From Ga0077555 sp041397775 (GTDB lineage Bacteria; Pseudomonadota; Alphaproteobacteria; Rhizobiales; Hyphomicrobiaceae): a stretch of 64,000 nucleotides of DNA. How positions within the stretch are numbered: position 1 is the first letter of the stretch; the number at the start of each line of letters is the position of its first letter. Of this stretch, positions 42,052-51,335 are shown piece after piece. A program made the translations under genes and the position numbers. The stretch is from the NCBI GenBank assembly GCA_041397775.1, contig JAWKWB010000007.1:270878-334877 (forward strand), given 5' to 3'. Under the pieces are notes generated by a model. That model saw nothing but the letters and a program-made list of their open reading frames with translations, was not told where the DNA came from and searched no databases.

Positions 42052-43938
42052 ATGATGGAAGAGCGCGGTTTGAAAGATGGGACCATCGCCACCATCCCTC
42101 CCTCACAACCCACGAGTGTTGCGCCAATGACCGACCGCGCAGATATTGCACGGCCCTTCTCCAACAACGCGGCCAGCGCCATGTCAACGTCGAGCCTTAG
42201 CGTGCCGACCGGCCTGCAGGCAAACGCCGAGCTGCGCCGCCGCCGCTCCATCGTCGTCGTCCTCAACGTGGTCACCTGGCTGGCCATGATGTGGGTGGCC
42301 GCCCGCATCCTGGGCGCCGGCGGCTGGACCGTGCTCGACGGCATCCTGCTGGTGTGCTTCGCCCTCGGCTCGCCCTGGACCGTTCTCGGCTTCTGGAACG
42401 CCTTGATCGGCCTGTGGCTCTTGCACGTCCACAAGGACCCCTTGGCCGAGGTCGCTCCCTACGCGGCCGCCGGCGACAGTGAGACGCCCGTCACGACCAG
42501 GACGGCAATTTTCATGACCGTCCGCAACGAGGACCCCGAGCGGGCGATCCGCCGCCTCAGGACGGTCAAGGACAGCGTCGATGCCACCGGCGAAGGCGCC
42601 GCCTTCAGCTATTTCGTGCTGTCCGACACAAACAAGGACGACGTCGGGCGCGCCGAAGAGGCAGCCGTTGCCGCCTGGAAGGCGGCCGACAGGGATGGCG
42701 ATCGCATCCACTACCGCCGTCGCACCGAGAACACCGGCTTCAAGGCCGGCAACGTCCGCGATTTCTGCGAGCAGTGGGGCAAGGACTACGAGCTGATGCT
42801 GCCGCTGGACGCCGATAGCGTCATGTCCGGCCGCACCATCGTGCGCCTCGTGCGCATGATGCAGGCGCACCCCAAGCTCGGCATCCTGCAGTCGCTGGTG
42901 GTCGGCATGCCGTCCGCATCGGCCTTCGCGCGCATCTTCCAGTTCGGCATGCGCCACGGCATGCGCTCCTACACCATGGGTCAGGCCTGGTGGGTCGGCG
43001 ACTGCGGCCCGTTCTGGGGCCACAACGCGCTGGTGCGCATCAAGCCGTTCCACGAGCAGTGCGAGTTGCCCATGCTGCCGGGCAAGCCGCCGCTGGGCGG
43101 ACACGTGCTCAGCCACGATCAGGTCGAAGCGACGCTGATGCGCCGTGCCGGCTACGAGGTGCGCGTGCTGCCCGTCGAGGAGGGCTCGTGGGAGGAGAAC
43201 CCGCCGACCATGCTCGACTTCGCCCAGCGTGACGTGCGCTGGTGCCAGGGCAACATGCAATACGTGAAATTGCTAGACCTGCCCGGCCTCTATCCCATGA
43301 GCCGCTTCCAGCTCGTCTGGGCGATCCTGATGTTCCTCGGCATCCCCGCCTGGACGTTCATGATCGCCGTTTTGCCCTACATGGCCTGGGAGGCGAGAGG
43401 CATCGCCGACTACCCCGCGACCATGGCCGCGACCCTCTATGTCGTGTTCTTCCTGATGTACCTGATGCCCAAGCTCGCGGGGTTTGCCGACGCCATCCTC
43501 ACCAGGGGTGGCATGGCGCGCTATGGCGGTCCGCTGCGCTTCGCGGTGTCCGCAGGCATCGAACTCGTCTTCTCCTTCCTGCAGGGCGCCGTCTCAACGA
43601 TCCGCACGTCGATCTTCATGATTGGCCTGGCCTTCGGGAAGTCCGTGGTCTGGGGCGGCCAGTCGCGCGACGCCTACGGCATCTCCTGGCGCACGGCGGT
43701 GCAGAGCTTGTGGCCGCAAACGCTGTTCGGCATCGTCGTCTGTGGTCTGCTGTGGCTGATTTCGCCGACAGTCCTGTGGTGGAGCCTGCCGTTGACCGCC
43801 GGCTACATCCTGGCCATTCCCTTCGCCGTCGTCACGGCATCGCCGGCGCTCGGCCGCCTCATGCAGCGGTTGGGCATTGCCGGCATCCCCGAGGACTTCG
43901 CCGAGCCCGCCGAAGTCGGTAAGGTGCTGCGAGCCTGA
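42052..43938 (+). CDS. opgH: glucans biosynthesis glucosyltransferase MdoH/OpgH
   Basis: The product has 628 residues, a family 2 glycosyltransferase with membrane helices at both ends (about 65-105 and 420-590). The catalytic core has LPLDADSVMSG (the DxD-type Asp), GFWGHNALVRI-type acceptor region and the QRDVRWCQGN signature (QxxRW). OpgH makes the beta-1,2-glucan backbone of osmoregulated periplasmic glucans from UDP-glucose in the inner membrane. opgG, usually its partner, is not adjacent. ATG 42052 was used; 42055 and the M at codon 26 are alternatives, since the N-terminal ~40 residues are weakly conserved. A strong terminator follows the stop. Confidence 0.93.
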   Translation: MMEERGLKDGTIATIPPSQPTSVAPMTDRADIARPFSNNAASAMSTSSLSVPTGLQANAELRRRRSIVVVLNVVTWLAMMWVAARILGAGGWTVLDGILLVCFALGSPWTVLGFWNALIGLWLLHVHKDPLAEVAPYAAAGDSETPVTTRTAIFMTVRNEDPERAIRRLRTVKDSVDATGEGAAFSYFVLSDTNKDDVGRAEEAAVAAWKAADRDGDRIHYRRRTENTGFKAGNVRDFCEQWGKDYELMLPLDADSVMSGRTIVRLVRMMQAHPKLGILQSLVVGMPSASAFARIFQFGMRHGMRSYTMGQAWWVGDCGPFWGHNALVRIKPFHEQCELPMLPGKPPLGGHVLSHDQVEATLMRRAGYEVRVLPVEEGSWEENPPTMLDFAQRDVRWCQGNMQYVKLLDLPGLYPMSRFQLVWAILMFLGIPAWTFMIAVLPYMAWEARGIADYPATMAATLYVVFFLMYLMPKLAGFADAILTRGGMARYGGPLRFAVSAGIELVFSFLQGAVSTIRTSIFMIGLAFGKSVVWGGQSRDAYGISWRTAVQSLWPQTLFGIVVCGLLWLISPTVLWWSLPLTAGYILAIPFAVVTASPALGRLMQRLGIAGIPEDFAEPAEVGKVLRA

Positions 43939-43974
43939 CGCCGTCGACGATCCCTGATTGACGCAAACCGCAGA

Positions 43975-44008
43975 GCCCGGAGCGCCATCACGAGGCGCCC
44001 GGGCTTTT
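43975..44008 (+). terminator. intrinsic terminator of opgH
   Basis: The stem GCCCGG-AGCGCC with GGCGC-CCGGGC is followed by TTTT, 36 bp after the opgH stop. Confidence 0.82.
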
Positions 44009-44169
44009 CTGCATCGAGGCCCGGTCGTCGCATCTGCAGTAGCCTTCGCGCCGGTCGAGACACTTGGTAAACCGTTCATTGACGCCTTATCGGCACCTTG
44101 TTCTCGTGCATCTTCGGATCGAATTGGTCCCGAGAGGGCGATTCGGGAATTCGCGGGAGGCAGTGCGCG

Positions 44170-45375
44170 ATGCGCAGGGTTTCGACAAAGGTGGTCTCGC
44201 TGCTGGCGGCGATGGCATGCGTTGCCCCGCTGGCATCCGGTCCATCGCAGGCCCAGCACATCGGCGAGGCCCTCGCCGCCAAGCTGAGCCTGGATCAGCA
44301 ACGCGCCTATGTCCTGCATCTCCGGGCCCGCGCCGCCTTCGAGCGGGAATTGCAGGCCTATTGGGCCGAGGTGGACGCCAAGCGAGACAACCGCAAGCGC
44401 AAGCGGTCCGCCCGGCAGCCCTTCACGGCACGCGACTATGTCGCGACCCAGCCCCCCACGTACGCAGGTCCAGCGCTTCCCCCCGATGTCGCCAAGATCG
44501 TCGCCAAGGAAAAACCGCCCACCCCCGATGATCCGCTCCCCGTGGTCGCCGACTTCCTATCTGCTGCCCTGAAGCATTACGGTTTCCGGCCGACGCCGAC
44601 CAAGGAGGCCGAATTCAAGCGCCGCTACGCCGCCGAGGCCCTCGCACTCGGACTGGCCAAGGAGCAGGTCGTGCGGGTCTATGCGCTCGAGACGGGAGGG
44701 CGCGGAACCTTCGACATGCAGGCGGGCGTCGACCCCGAAACGAAGAAGGGCAGGGCCATCTCGTCGGCATTGGGCTATGCCCAGCTTCTCTGTGCCAATT
44801 CGGTCGGCGAACTGGTCAAGCACGGCGAAGCGTTCATTCAGCGCCTGAACACCATGGCCGCGGCCCGCGGCACCTCGAAGGCCCGGGCGGCAGCCCTGCG
44901 GGCGAAGGCGAAGGCACTGCGGCGCATGCTGATCGCCGCCCGCCGCGTGCCGAACGCCTGGAGCGCCCACGTGGCGATGTCCCGCACCCCCAGGGGCTAC
45001 GGCATTCACGCGATCAATCTCGATGCCGATATCGGGCCCTGGTTGCAGGTCATCAAGCTGAAGGGGCTTCGCGAGATCGCCGAGAGGGCAGGTCGCGGCG
45101 CTCTTTCAGGCGCCGAGATAGAGCTGATGAACCTGGCAGGCCCGGCGACGGGCCTGGAGATGATGGACCCCGTCGCGCGCGGCATGCCCACGACCAATTT
45201 CTTCAGCTACCGGGGCTATTACCGCAACACGATCGTGCGTGGGAAAACGGCGGCGCAGCTTCTCGCCGCCCTCGACGAGCGCATGGAAATCCACCTGAAG
45301 AAGCCCGGCTCGATCGAGTTCGCTCGCGCTTTCGATGCCTTGAGCGCAAAGCGCCGGGGCGTCGCGTCGAAATAG
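44170..45375 (+). CDS. exported protein of unknown function, possibly lysozyme-like
   Basis: The product has 401 residues with a signal peptide (about 1-28, SQA|QH). A basic/Pro-rich stretch follows (about 72-100), then a helical domain. Within it VYALETGGRGTFDMQAGVD and AISSALGYAQLL recall the E...G and GYAQL segments of soluble lytic transglycosylases, but the similarity is weak and I do not assign the activity. Two central Cys are absent and Cys content is low. The ATG at 44170 has GGGAGG upstream and begins the signal peptide. Isolated between the opgH terminator and the hemF end; no operon partner. Confidence 0.72.
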   Translation: MRRVSTKVVSLLAAMACVAPLASGPSQAQHIGEALAAKLSLDQQRAYVLHLRARAAFERELQAYWAEVDAKRDNRKRKRSARQPFTARDYVATQPPTYAGPALPPDVAKIVAKEKPPTPDDPLPVVADFLSAALKHYGFRPTPTKEAEFKRRYAAEALALGLAKEQVVRVYALETGGRGTFDMQAGVDPETKKGRAISSALGYAQLLCANSVGELVKHGEAFIQRLNTMAAARGTSKARAAALRAKAKALRRMLIAARRVPNAWSAHVAMSRTPRGYGIHAINLDADIGPWLQVIKLKGLREIAERAGRGALSGAEIELMNLAGPATGLEMMDPVARGMPTTNFFSYRGYYRNTIVRGKTAAQLLAALDERMEIHLKKPGSIEFARAFDALSAKRRGVASK

Positions 45376-45395
45376 CCGGTGCGGCCGTGCGGCCG

Positions 45396-46304
45396 TCACG
45401 GCCACCGCACCACGGGCGGCATGCTCGAAAGAATGGAGTCCACATTGCCGCCCGTCTTCAGGCCGAACGTCGTGCCACGGTCGTAGAGCAGGTTGAATTC
45501 CACGTATCGCCCGCGCCGCACCAGTTGCTCCTCCCGCTCCGCCGGGCCGAACGGCAGCGCCCAGTTGCGCCGCACGATCTGCGGATAGACGTCCCGGAAC
45601 GCCCGCCCGACATCCTGCGTGAAAGCGAAGGCGGCATCCCAGCCCCCGGTATCCTCGGCCGGCGTGACGTAGTCGTAGAAAATGCCGCCGATCCCCCGCA
45701 TCTCCTTGCGGTGCGGCAGGTAGAAATACTCGTCGCACCACGCCTTGTAGCGGTCGTAGTCGGCGATCGCGTGCGGTGCGCACGCCCCCTTCATCGCGGC
45801 ATGGAATGCCAGAGAATCGGCATTGTCCTGCGTCCGCCGTGCATCCTGCGTCGGCGTCAGGTCCGCGCCCCCGCCGAACCACCATTTGGACGTCACGACG
45901 AACCGCGTGTTCATATGCACGGCGGGCACATTCGGGTTCTGCATGTGCGCGATCAGCGAGATGCCCGAAGCCCAGAAGTGGGGATCCTCGTCCGCACCGG
46001 GGATCTGCTTTCGGAACTCGGGCGCGAATTCGCCGTGCACCGTGGAGACATGAACGCCCACTTTCTCGAAAACGCGACCGTGCATCATCGACATGACGCC
46101 GCCGCCACCGGGCGTCCCCGTGTGATCCGTTCGCTGCCACGGCTTGCGTTCGAACCGCCCTGGCGCCGCATCCGCCCCCGGCGCGCCGGCCGGCAACGTC
46201 GCCTCCAGATCCTCGAAGGCGGCACAGATCTCGTTGCGCAGCTGCTCGAACCAGGCGCGGGCAGTCTCCTTGCGCTGTGAAAGCAGCTCTTTTTCGTTCG
46301 TCAT
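45396..46304 (-). CDS. hemF: coproporphyrinogen III oxidase, aerobic
   Basis: The product has 302 residues of the oxygen-dependent coproporphyrinogen III oxidase, which converts coproporphyrinogen III to protoporphyrinogen IX in heme synthesis. Signature segments are VHMNTRFVVTSKWWFGGGAD, KAWCDEYFYLPHRKEMRGIGGIFYDY (divided here as the conserved block around residues 185-212) and FNLLYDRGTTFGLKTGGNVDSIL. The aerobic enzyme implies oxygen-dependent growth. ATG 46304 begins MTNEKELL. Single gene, divergent from the ABC exporter gene, with 220 bp between their starts. Ferrochelatase (hemH) lies at 57250, so the pathway genes are scattered. Confidence 0.96.
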   Translation of the reverse strand: MTNEKELLSQRKETARAWFEQLRNEICAAFEDLEATLPAGAPGADAAPGRFERKPWQRTDHTGTPGGGGVMSMMHGRVFEKVGVHVSTVHGEFAPEFRKQIPGADEDPHFWASGISLIAHMQNPNVPAVHMNTRFVVTSKWWFGGGADLTPTQDARRTQDNADSLAFHAAMKGACAPHAIADYDRYKAWCDEYFYLPHRKEMRGIGGIFYDYVTPAEDTGGWDAAFAFTQDVGRAFRDVYPQIVRRNWALPFGPAEREEQLVRRGRYVEFNLLYDRGTTFGLKTGGNVDSILSSMPPVVRWP

Positions 46305-46524
46305 CGGTCGCCTATATGCCTGATTGTGACTTCGACCGGCCTCGCTTGCCTCCAAGGCGCGCCATCGGCGGCGCCACGATGGGGGTGATCCCGCGTCGTC
46401 GTGAGGCCGCGCAAAAGGGTTATCCCGCCACGCTGATCAATGCCAGAACCTATCGGCCGAATGACCTCGCTCGACCACCGGGCCGGTGCCGCCGATCGAG
46501 CCTGCCCAGACCGGATACGAGACG

Positions 46525-48375
46525 ATGGAACGCCTATTTCGCTGGTTCGAGCAGCGTATCGCCGCCTTCCCTGACGCACCGCCGACCCAGCCGCCGGCCA
46601 CGCTGCGCGCCTTCTTCTGGCATTACCTGAAGCCGGTCCGCTGGGCTTTTGCCCTGCTGACCGCGGCAACCCTGGCGCTCGCCATGCTCGAGGTCACCGT
46701 GCTGGCCTTCGTGGGCCGCGTCGTCGACCTGATGAAGGCGGCGACGACACCGCAGAGCTTCTTCCAGGATCATACCGGCGTTCTGATCGCCATGGCTGTC
46801 TTGACGATGATCGCCCGCCCGCTGCTGTCGCTGCTGGCCGATCTGTCCAAGCACCAGCTCATCATGGGACCGGTCAACATCCGCATTCGCTGGCAGGCAC
46901 ACCGCTACCTGCTGCGCCAAAGCCTCGGCTTCTTCCAGAACGACTTCGCCGGCCGCCTCGCCACGCGCACGATCCAGGTCGGCCCCGCCATCCGCGACGT
47001 TGCCGCCAACACCTGCGACGTCGTCGTGTGGGTCGCCGTGCATTGGGTGGGTGCAGCCATCCTGTTCTTCCAGGCGGACTGGCGTCTTGCCATCCCGCTC
47101 GTGCTGTGGCTTTCGGCCTACACCGCCGCACTCTTCTACTTCGTGCCGCGCATCGAGAAGCTGTCCGCCGCCATGTCCGATGCGCGGTCCATGCTGACCG
47201 GACGCATCGTCGACAGCTACACGAACATCGCCACGGTCAAGCTCTTCGCCCACACCGAGCGCGAGGACGCCTTCGCCAGGGATGCGATGGGCGAGTTCCT
47301 GGCGCGCTACCAGCAGCAGCTGCGCCTCAACACGCTGATGGAGGTGTTCCTGTGGACCGTCAACGGCGCAGTCCTCGTCGGCACCACGGCGCTGGCGATC
47401 TGGCTTTGGAGCGGCGGCCACGTCACCATCGGCTCGATCGCCATCGTGACGGGCCTGGTCATCCGGCTGATGAACATGTCCGGCTGGTTCATGTGGTCGT
47501 TGGCCGGGATCTTCGACAACATCGGCGTCGTACAGGAGAGCATGCGCGCCATCGCCCAGCCGTTGCAGCTCGTGGACCAGCCCGAGGCCAAGCCGCTCGT
47601 CGCCGACCAGGGCGGCATCCGCTTCGAGGGCGTTCGCTTCCACTACGGCAAGGAGCACGGCGTTCTCGACGACCTGTCGCTATCGATCGCACCGGGCGAG
47701 AAGGTGGGCCTCGTCGGCCGCTCCGGCGCCGGCAAGTCGACGCTCGTCAACCTGCTGCTCCGCTTCTACGACGTCGAAGCGGGCCGCATCCTGATCGACG
47801 GGCAGGATATCCGCAGCGTCACGCAGGATAGTCTCAGGGCGCAGATCGGCATGGTCACGCAGGACACGTCCCTGCTGCATCGCTCGATCCGCGACAACAT
47901 CCTCTACGGCCGCCCCGATGCCAGCGAAGAGGCCATGATCACCGCCGCGAAGAAGGCACAGGCGCACGACTTCATCCAGGGCCTGGAGGATCTGAAGGGC
48001 CGACGGGGCTACGATGCCCACGTCGGCGAGCGCGGCGTGAAGCTGTCGGGTGGCCAGCGACAGCGCATCGCCATCGCGCGCGTGCTGCTCAAGAATGCGC
48101 CCATCCTCCTGCTCGACGAGGCGACCAGCGCGCTGGACAGCGAGGTTGAGGCGGCCATCCAGGACCAGTTCGAGAACCTGATGGCGGGCAAGACCGTGAT
48201 CGCCATCGCGCACCGCCTGTCGACCATCGCCGCCATGGACCGGCTGATCATCATGGACGAGGGCCGCATCGTGGAGACGGGCACACACAGCGAGCTGCTC
48301 GCGCGCGGCGGCCTCTACGCCGAACTTTGGTCGCGCCAATCCGGCGGCTTCCTGGCCAAGGAGGCGGCGGAATGA
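46525..48375 (+). CDS. ABC transporter, fused permease and ATPase
   Basis: The product has about 616 residues with the exporter order: six-helix transmembrane domain (about 30-330), then a nucleotide-binding domain. Walker A GRSGAGKST is at 399-407, the Q-loop at GMVTQDTSLLHRS, the LSGGQ signature near 507, Walker B ILLLDEAT near 527 and the H-loop IAHRLST. This is the MsbA/MDR-like half-transporter layout; no partner half is adjacent, so it is likely a homodimer. GTG 46486 could add 13 residues, but ATG 46525 with a purine-rich leader is preferred. The exported substrate is unknown. Candidates are lipids, peptides or drugs. Confidence 0.93.
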   Translation: MERLFRWFEQRIAAFPDAPPTQPPATLRAFFWHYLKPVRWAFALLTAATLALAMLEVTVLAFVGRVVDLMKAATTPQSFFQDHTGVLIAMAVLTMIARPLLSLLADLSKHQLIMGPVNIRIRWQAHRYLLRQSLGFFQNDFAGRLATRTIQVGPAIRDVAANTCDVVVWVAVHWVGAAILFFQADWRLAIPLVLWLSAYTAALFYFVPRIEKLSAAMSDARSMLTGRIVDSYTNIATVKLFAHTEREDAFARDAMGEFLARYQQQLRLNTLMEVFLWTVNGAVLVGTTALAIWLWSGGHVTIGSIAIVTGLVIRLMNMSGWFMWSLAGIFDNIGVVQESMRAIAQPLQLVDQPEAKPLVADQGGIRFEGVRFHYGKEHGVLDDLSLSIAPGEKVGLVGRSGAGKSTLVNLLLRFYDVEAGRILIDGQDIRSVTQDSLRAQIGMVTQDTSLLHRSIRDNILYGRPDASEEAMITAAKKAQAHDFIQGLEDLKGRRGYDAHVGERGVKLSGGQRQRIAIARVLLKNAPILLLDEATSALDSEVEAAIQDQFENLMAGKTVIAIAHRLSTIAAMDRLIIMDEGRIVETGTHSELLARGGLYAELWSRQSGGFLAKEAAE

Positions 48376-48428
48376 CGAAGGGCGGCGCAGCGACGCCGCC
48401 CCCGGTCATGCAGTCATGCGCTAACTGA

Positions 48429-50543
48429 TCAGCGCAGCTTGTCCGCCTTGAGTTCGGTCAGCTTGCCGTTCGCCTCCGCCGTGCGGCGCAGCAGTTCCGC
48501 CGGCTTCCACCGAGACCCATAGCGCTGATGCCACGCCGCGATCTGGTTGTAGATCTCGCGCGCACCGATCGTATCGCCCCAGAACATCAGGCCGCCGCGA
48601 TAGCGCGGGAAGCCGAAGCCGTGCAGCCACATCACGTCGAGGTCGCTGGCGCGCACGGCCTTGCCTTCCTCGAGGATCTTGCAGAACTCGTTGATGGAGC
48701 CGAACAGCAGGCGGTGCAGGATCTCCTCGTCGGTGAAGCTGCGCTGCGCGATGTTGTTCTCGGTCGCGACCTTCTTGATGAGGGCCTCCACCTCGGGATC
48801 GACGTGGGGCGTGCGGTCGCCCTTCTCGTAGCGATACCAGCCTCGGCCCGCCTTGAGCCCCACGCGGCCGGCCTCCACCAGCCCGTCGGGGATCGGCAGC
48901 ATGCGATAGTTGGGATCGGCGGCCTTGCGGCGCTTGCGCGTGTCATAGGAGATGTCGAGGCCCGACATGTCGTTGACCTTGAACGGACCGACCGGATAGC
49001 CGAACGCCTCCATCACCTTGTCGATCTGATGGGGAAGGGCTCCCTCCTCCACCATCAGGTTCTGCTCCATCGTGAAGGGGATGCGGCTGCGGTTGGCGGC
49101 AAAGCCGTCGCAGTTGCCGGCATAACCCGAGATCTTCCCGATATCGCGGCCGAGCTTCATCGCGGCGGCCAGTGTCGCCGGGGCCGTCTTCGAGGCGTTC
49201 ACCACCTCGAACAGCTTCATGACGTTGGCCGGCACGAAGTAGTGCGTGCCCGCGACCTTCTCGGGCCGGCTGGTGACCGCGGCGATCTGGTCGATGTCGA
49301 GCGCCGAGGTGTTCGTGAACAAAAGTGCCTCGGGCTTCATTACCCGGTCCAGTTCCTTGAACACCTCTTTCTTGACGTCCAGGCGCTCGAACACGGCTTC
49401 GATCACCGCATCGCAATCGCCGATCGCATCCATCGTCTCCACGGGGGTGATCAGCGAAACGCGCTTGTCCATCTCCTCCTGGGTCAGCGATCCGCGCTTG
49501 ACGCTCGTCGCGTAGTTGTCGCGGATGCGGCCGATGCCGCGCTCCAGCACCTCCTTGGAGGCATCGACCAGCTTCACGGGCACGCCGGCATCGGCAAAAC
49601 TCATGGCGATGCCACCGCCCATGGTGCCCGCGCCGACGACGGCCATGGTCTTGATCTCGGGCAACGCGAGATCCTTCGGCAGGCCGGGAATGCGCGCGAT
49701 CTCCCGCTCCGCGAAGAAGGCGTAGCGCAAGGCCTTCGCCTCCGGCGAGTTCTCGAGTTCGCCGAACAGTCGCCGCTCCGTCGCGACGCCTTCGTCGAAG
49801 GGTTGCGTACAGGCAGCCTCGATGGCCTGGATGCACTTTTCAGGCGCCGGCTGTCCGCGCATACGGCGCGCGAACTGCTTGCGGGCGGCATCGAACATGC
49901 CGGGATCGGACGTCGCCTCCGCCAGCCGCTCGCTGCGGTCGCGCACGCGCGGCAGCGGGCGCTTCTCGGCGATGCCCTTCGCCCAGGCGATCGCTTCCTT
50001 GCGCAGATCCTTGCCGGGAATGATGTCGTCGATGATGCCGAGCTTCCTGGCCTCCTCTGCGGGCACATGGCGACCCGAAACGATCATGTCGAGCGCGACC
50101 TTAGGGCCGACGATGCGCGGCAGCCGTTGCGTGCCCCCGCCGCCCGGCAGAATGCCGATCTGCACCTCCGGCAAGCCAACCTTCGCCGACGGCACCGCAA
50201 CGCGATAGTGGCAGGCGAGCGCGTTCTCCAGCCCACCGCCCAGCGCATAGCCGTGGATCGCGGCGACGACCGGCTTCCCGCCCTGGTCGAGCACGTCGTA
50301 GGTCCGTTTCGTGGGCACGGCGCGTGGCTTGCCGAACTGGCGGATGTCCGCACCCGCGATGAACGTGCGGCCTGCACCCATCAACACCATGGCCGTCACG
50401 TTCGGATCTGCCTCGCCCTTGTCGAGAGCGGCAATAATACCGTCGGACACACCCGGCCCCAGTGCGTTGACCGGCGGATAGTCGACCGTGATGACGCCGA
50501 TGCCATCCTCGACATCGAACCTGACGACGCTTTGCTCGCTCAC
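48429..50543 (-). CDS. bifunctional enoyl-CoA hydratase / 3-hydroxyacyl-CoA dehydrogenase (FadJ-like)
   Basis: The product has 704 residues. An N-terminal crotonase domain (about 1-190) has the oxyanion loop AGADIRQFG and GYALGGGLENALACHYRVAVP with PEVQIGILPGGGGTQRLPR carrying the Glu. The NAD-binding dehydrogenase domain (about 296-480) opens MAVVGAGTMGGGIAMSFADAG and has HYFVPANVMKLFEVV for the catalytic His. The C-terminal helical domain is duplicated (about 485-690). It performs hydration and oxidation steps of fatty-acid beta-oxidation. The domain order with a long C-terminus matches peroxisomal multifunctional enzyme-type proteins. No thiolase gene follows, so its partner is elsewhere. 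ATG 50543. Confidence 0.95.
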   Translation of the reverse strand: MSEQSVVRFDVEDGIGVITVDYPPVNALGPGVSDGIIAALDKGEADPNVTAMVLMGAGRTFIAGADIRQFGKPRAVPTKRTYDVLDQGGKPVVAAIHGYALGGGLENALACHYRVAVPSAKVGLPEVQIGILPGGGGTQRLPRIVGPKVALDMIVSGRHVPAEEARKLGIIDDIIPGKDLRKEAIAWAKGIAEKRPLPRVRDRSERLAEATSDPGMFDAARKQFARRMRGQPAPEKCIQAIEAACTQPFDEGVATERRLFGELENSPEAKALRYAFFAEREIARIPGLPKDLALPEIKTMAVVGAGTMGGGIAMSFADAGVPVKLVDASKEVLERGIGRIRDNYATSVKRGSLTQEEMDKRVSLITPVETMDAIGDCDAVIEAVFERLDVKKEVFKELDRVMKPEALLFTNTSALDIDQIAAVTSRPEKVAGTHYFVPANVMKLFEVVNASKTAPATLAAAMKLGRDIGKISGYAGNCDGFAANRSRIPFTMEQNLMVEEGALPHQIDKVMEAFGYPVGPFKVNDMSGLDISYDTRKRRKAADPNYRMLPIPDGLVEAGRVGLKAGRGWYRYEKGDRTPHVDPEVEALIKKVATENNIAQRSFTDEEILHRLLFGSINEFCKILEEGKAVRASDLDVMWLHGFGFPRYRGGLMFWGDTIGAREIYNQIAAWHQRYGSRWKPAELLRRTAEANGKLTELKADKLR

Positions 50544-50785
50544 GACGTGGGCTCCTTCTTACCGTTTCCGATCCCTGAATGGACGGGATCGTAGCACCCG
50601 CCTTCGCCCGCTCCTAGCTGGCATGGACTGCCGCGGCCCGGCCACCGGCGCCGCGGAAAAAATCGCGCCTGTGAGACGCATCACAACGCGGACGGGCGCG
50701 ACGCGGCATTCTCCAGTCATCGAAGGCGACCACAGACGGCGCCGCACCAGACACAATTGCCAACGCCCTGCCGATGGAGACGAAA

Positions 50786-51076
50786 ATGCTCAAGAAGATC
50801 GCGCTCGCCGCCGCCGCCATGCTGATGACCGCCGGCCTCTCCCTCACCGCCGCCCAGGCCGGCTACAAGGGCCACCATGGGCACCACGGCCATCACGGCT
50901 ACAAGCACAGCTACGGCTGGAAGTACTACGGCCACGTCAGCTACGGCTACGGCTACGGCCATAAGCACCACAGGAAGCACGGCTGGTCCCACGGCTATCG
51001 CTACATCGGCGACACCGAGCTCAGCCAGTGCAGGATCTGGGACTACCACAACAACGTCTGCCTGCGCCGGTACTGA
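50786..51076 (+). CDS. small exported Gly/His/Tyr-rich protein
   Basis: The product has 96 residues. A signal peptide (about 1-25, AQA|GY) is followed by a low-complexity HHGHHGHHGYKHSYGWKYYGH region with about 14 His and many Tyr/Gly. The tail IGDTELSQCRIWDYHNNVCLRRY has two Cys that could pair. His-rich stretches bind transition metals in many exported peptides, so metal binding in the periplasm is a reasonable guess, not a finding. ATG 50786 has GGAGAC upstream; ATG 50774 would add four residues. Upstream region (50544-50785) holds no other gene. Confidence 0.75.
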   Translation: MLKKIALAAAAMLMTAGLSLTAAQAGYKGHHGHHGHHGYKHSYGWKYYGHVSYGYGYGHKHHRKHGWSHGYRYIGDTELSQCRIWDYHNNVCLRRY

Positions 51077-51133
51077 CCCTGAACGCTCCAGCGGGGGCTC
51101 GTCCCTCCCCGAGGCCCCGCCGCAGCGGAGCAC

Positions 51134-51163
51134 CTCCCCCGAGCCACACGAGGTTCGGGGGAG
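51134..51163 (+). terminator. stem-loop after the His-rich gene, possible terminator
   Basis: CTCCCCCGAGCC (51134-51145) and GGTTCGGGGGAG (51152-51163) form a 12-bp stem including one G-T pair. There is no clear T-run. Confidence 0.4.
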
Positions 51164-51335
51164 TTCGCGTTCGGTTGCACCCACAGGCGCTCGCGCGCGC
51201 AGCGGCAATTCACCCTGCCTGCCGGGCTGAACGCGCAGCCCATAGAAAAACATCGATCCCCCCGATTCCCTAAGTTAGCATCTCGCCCGGCATGCAAGTC
51301 CGCACCAGACGGACCAACATCGGAGAGACGCCGAC

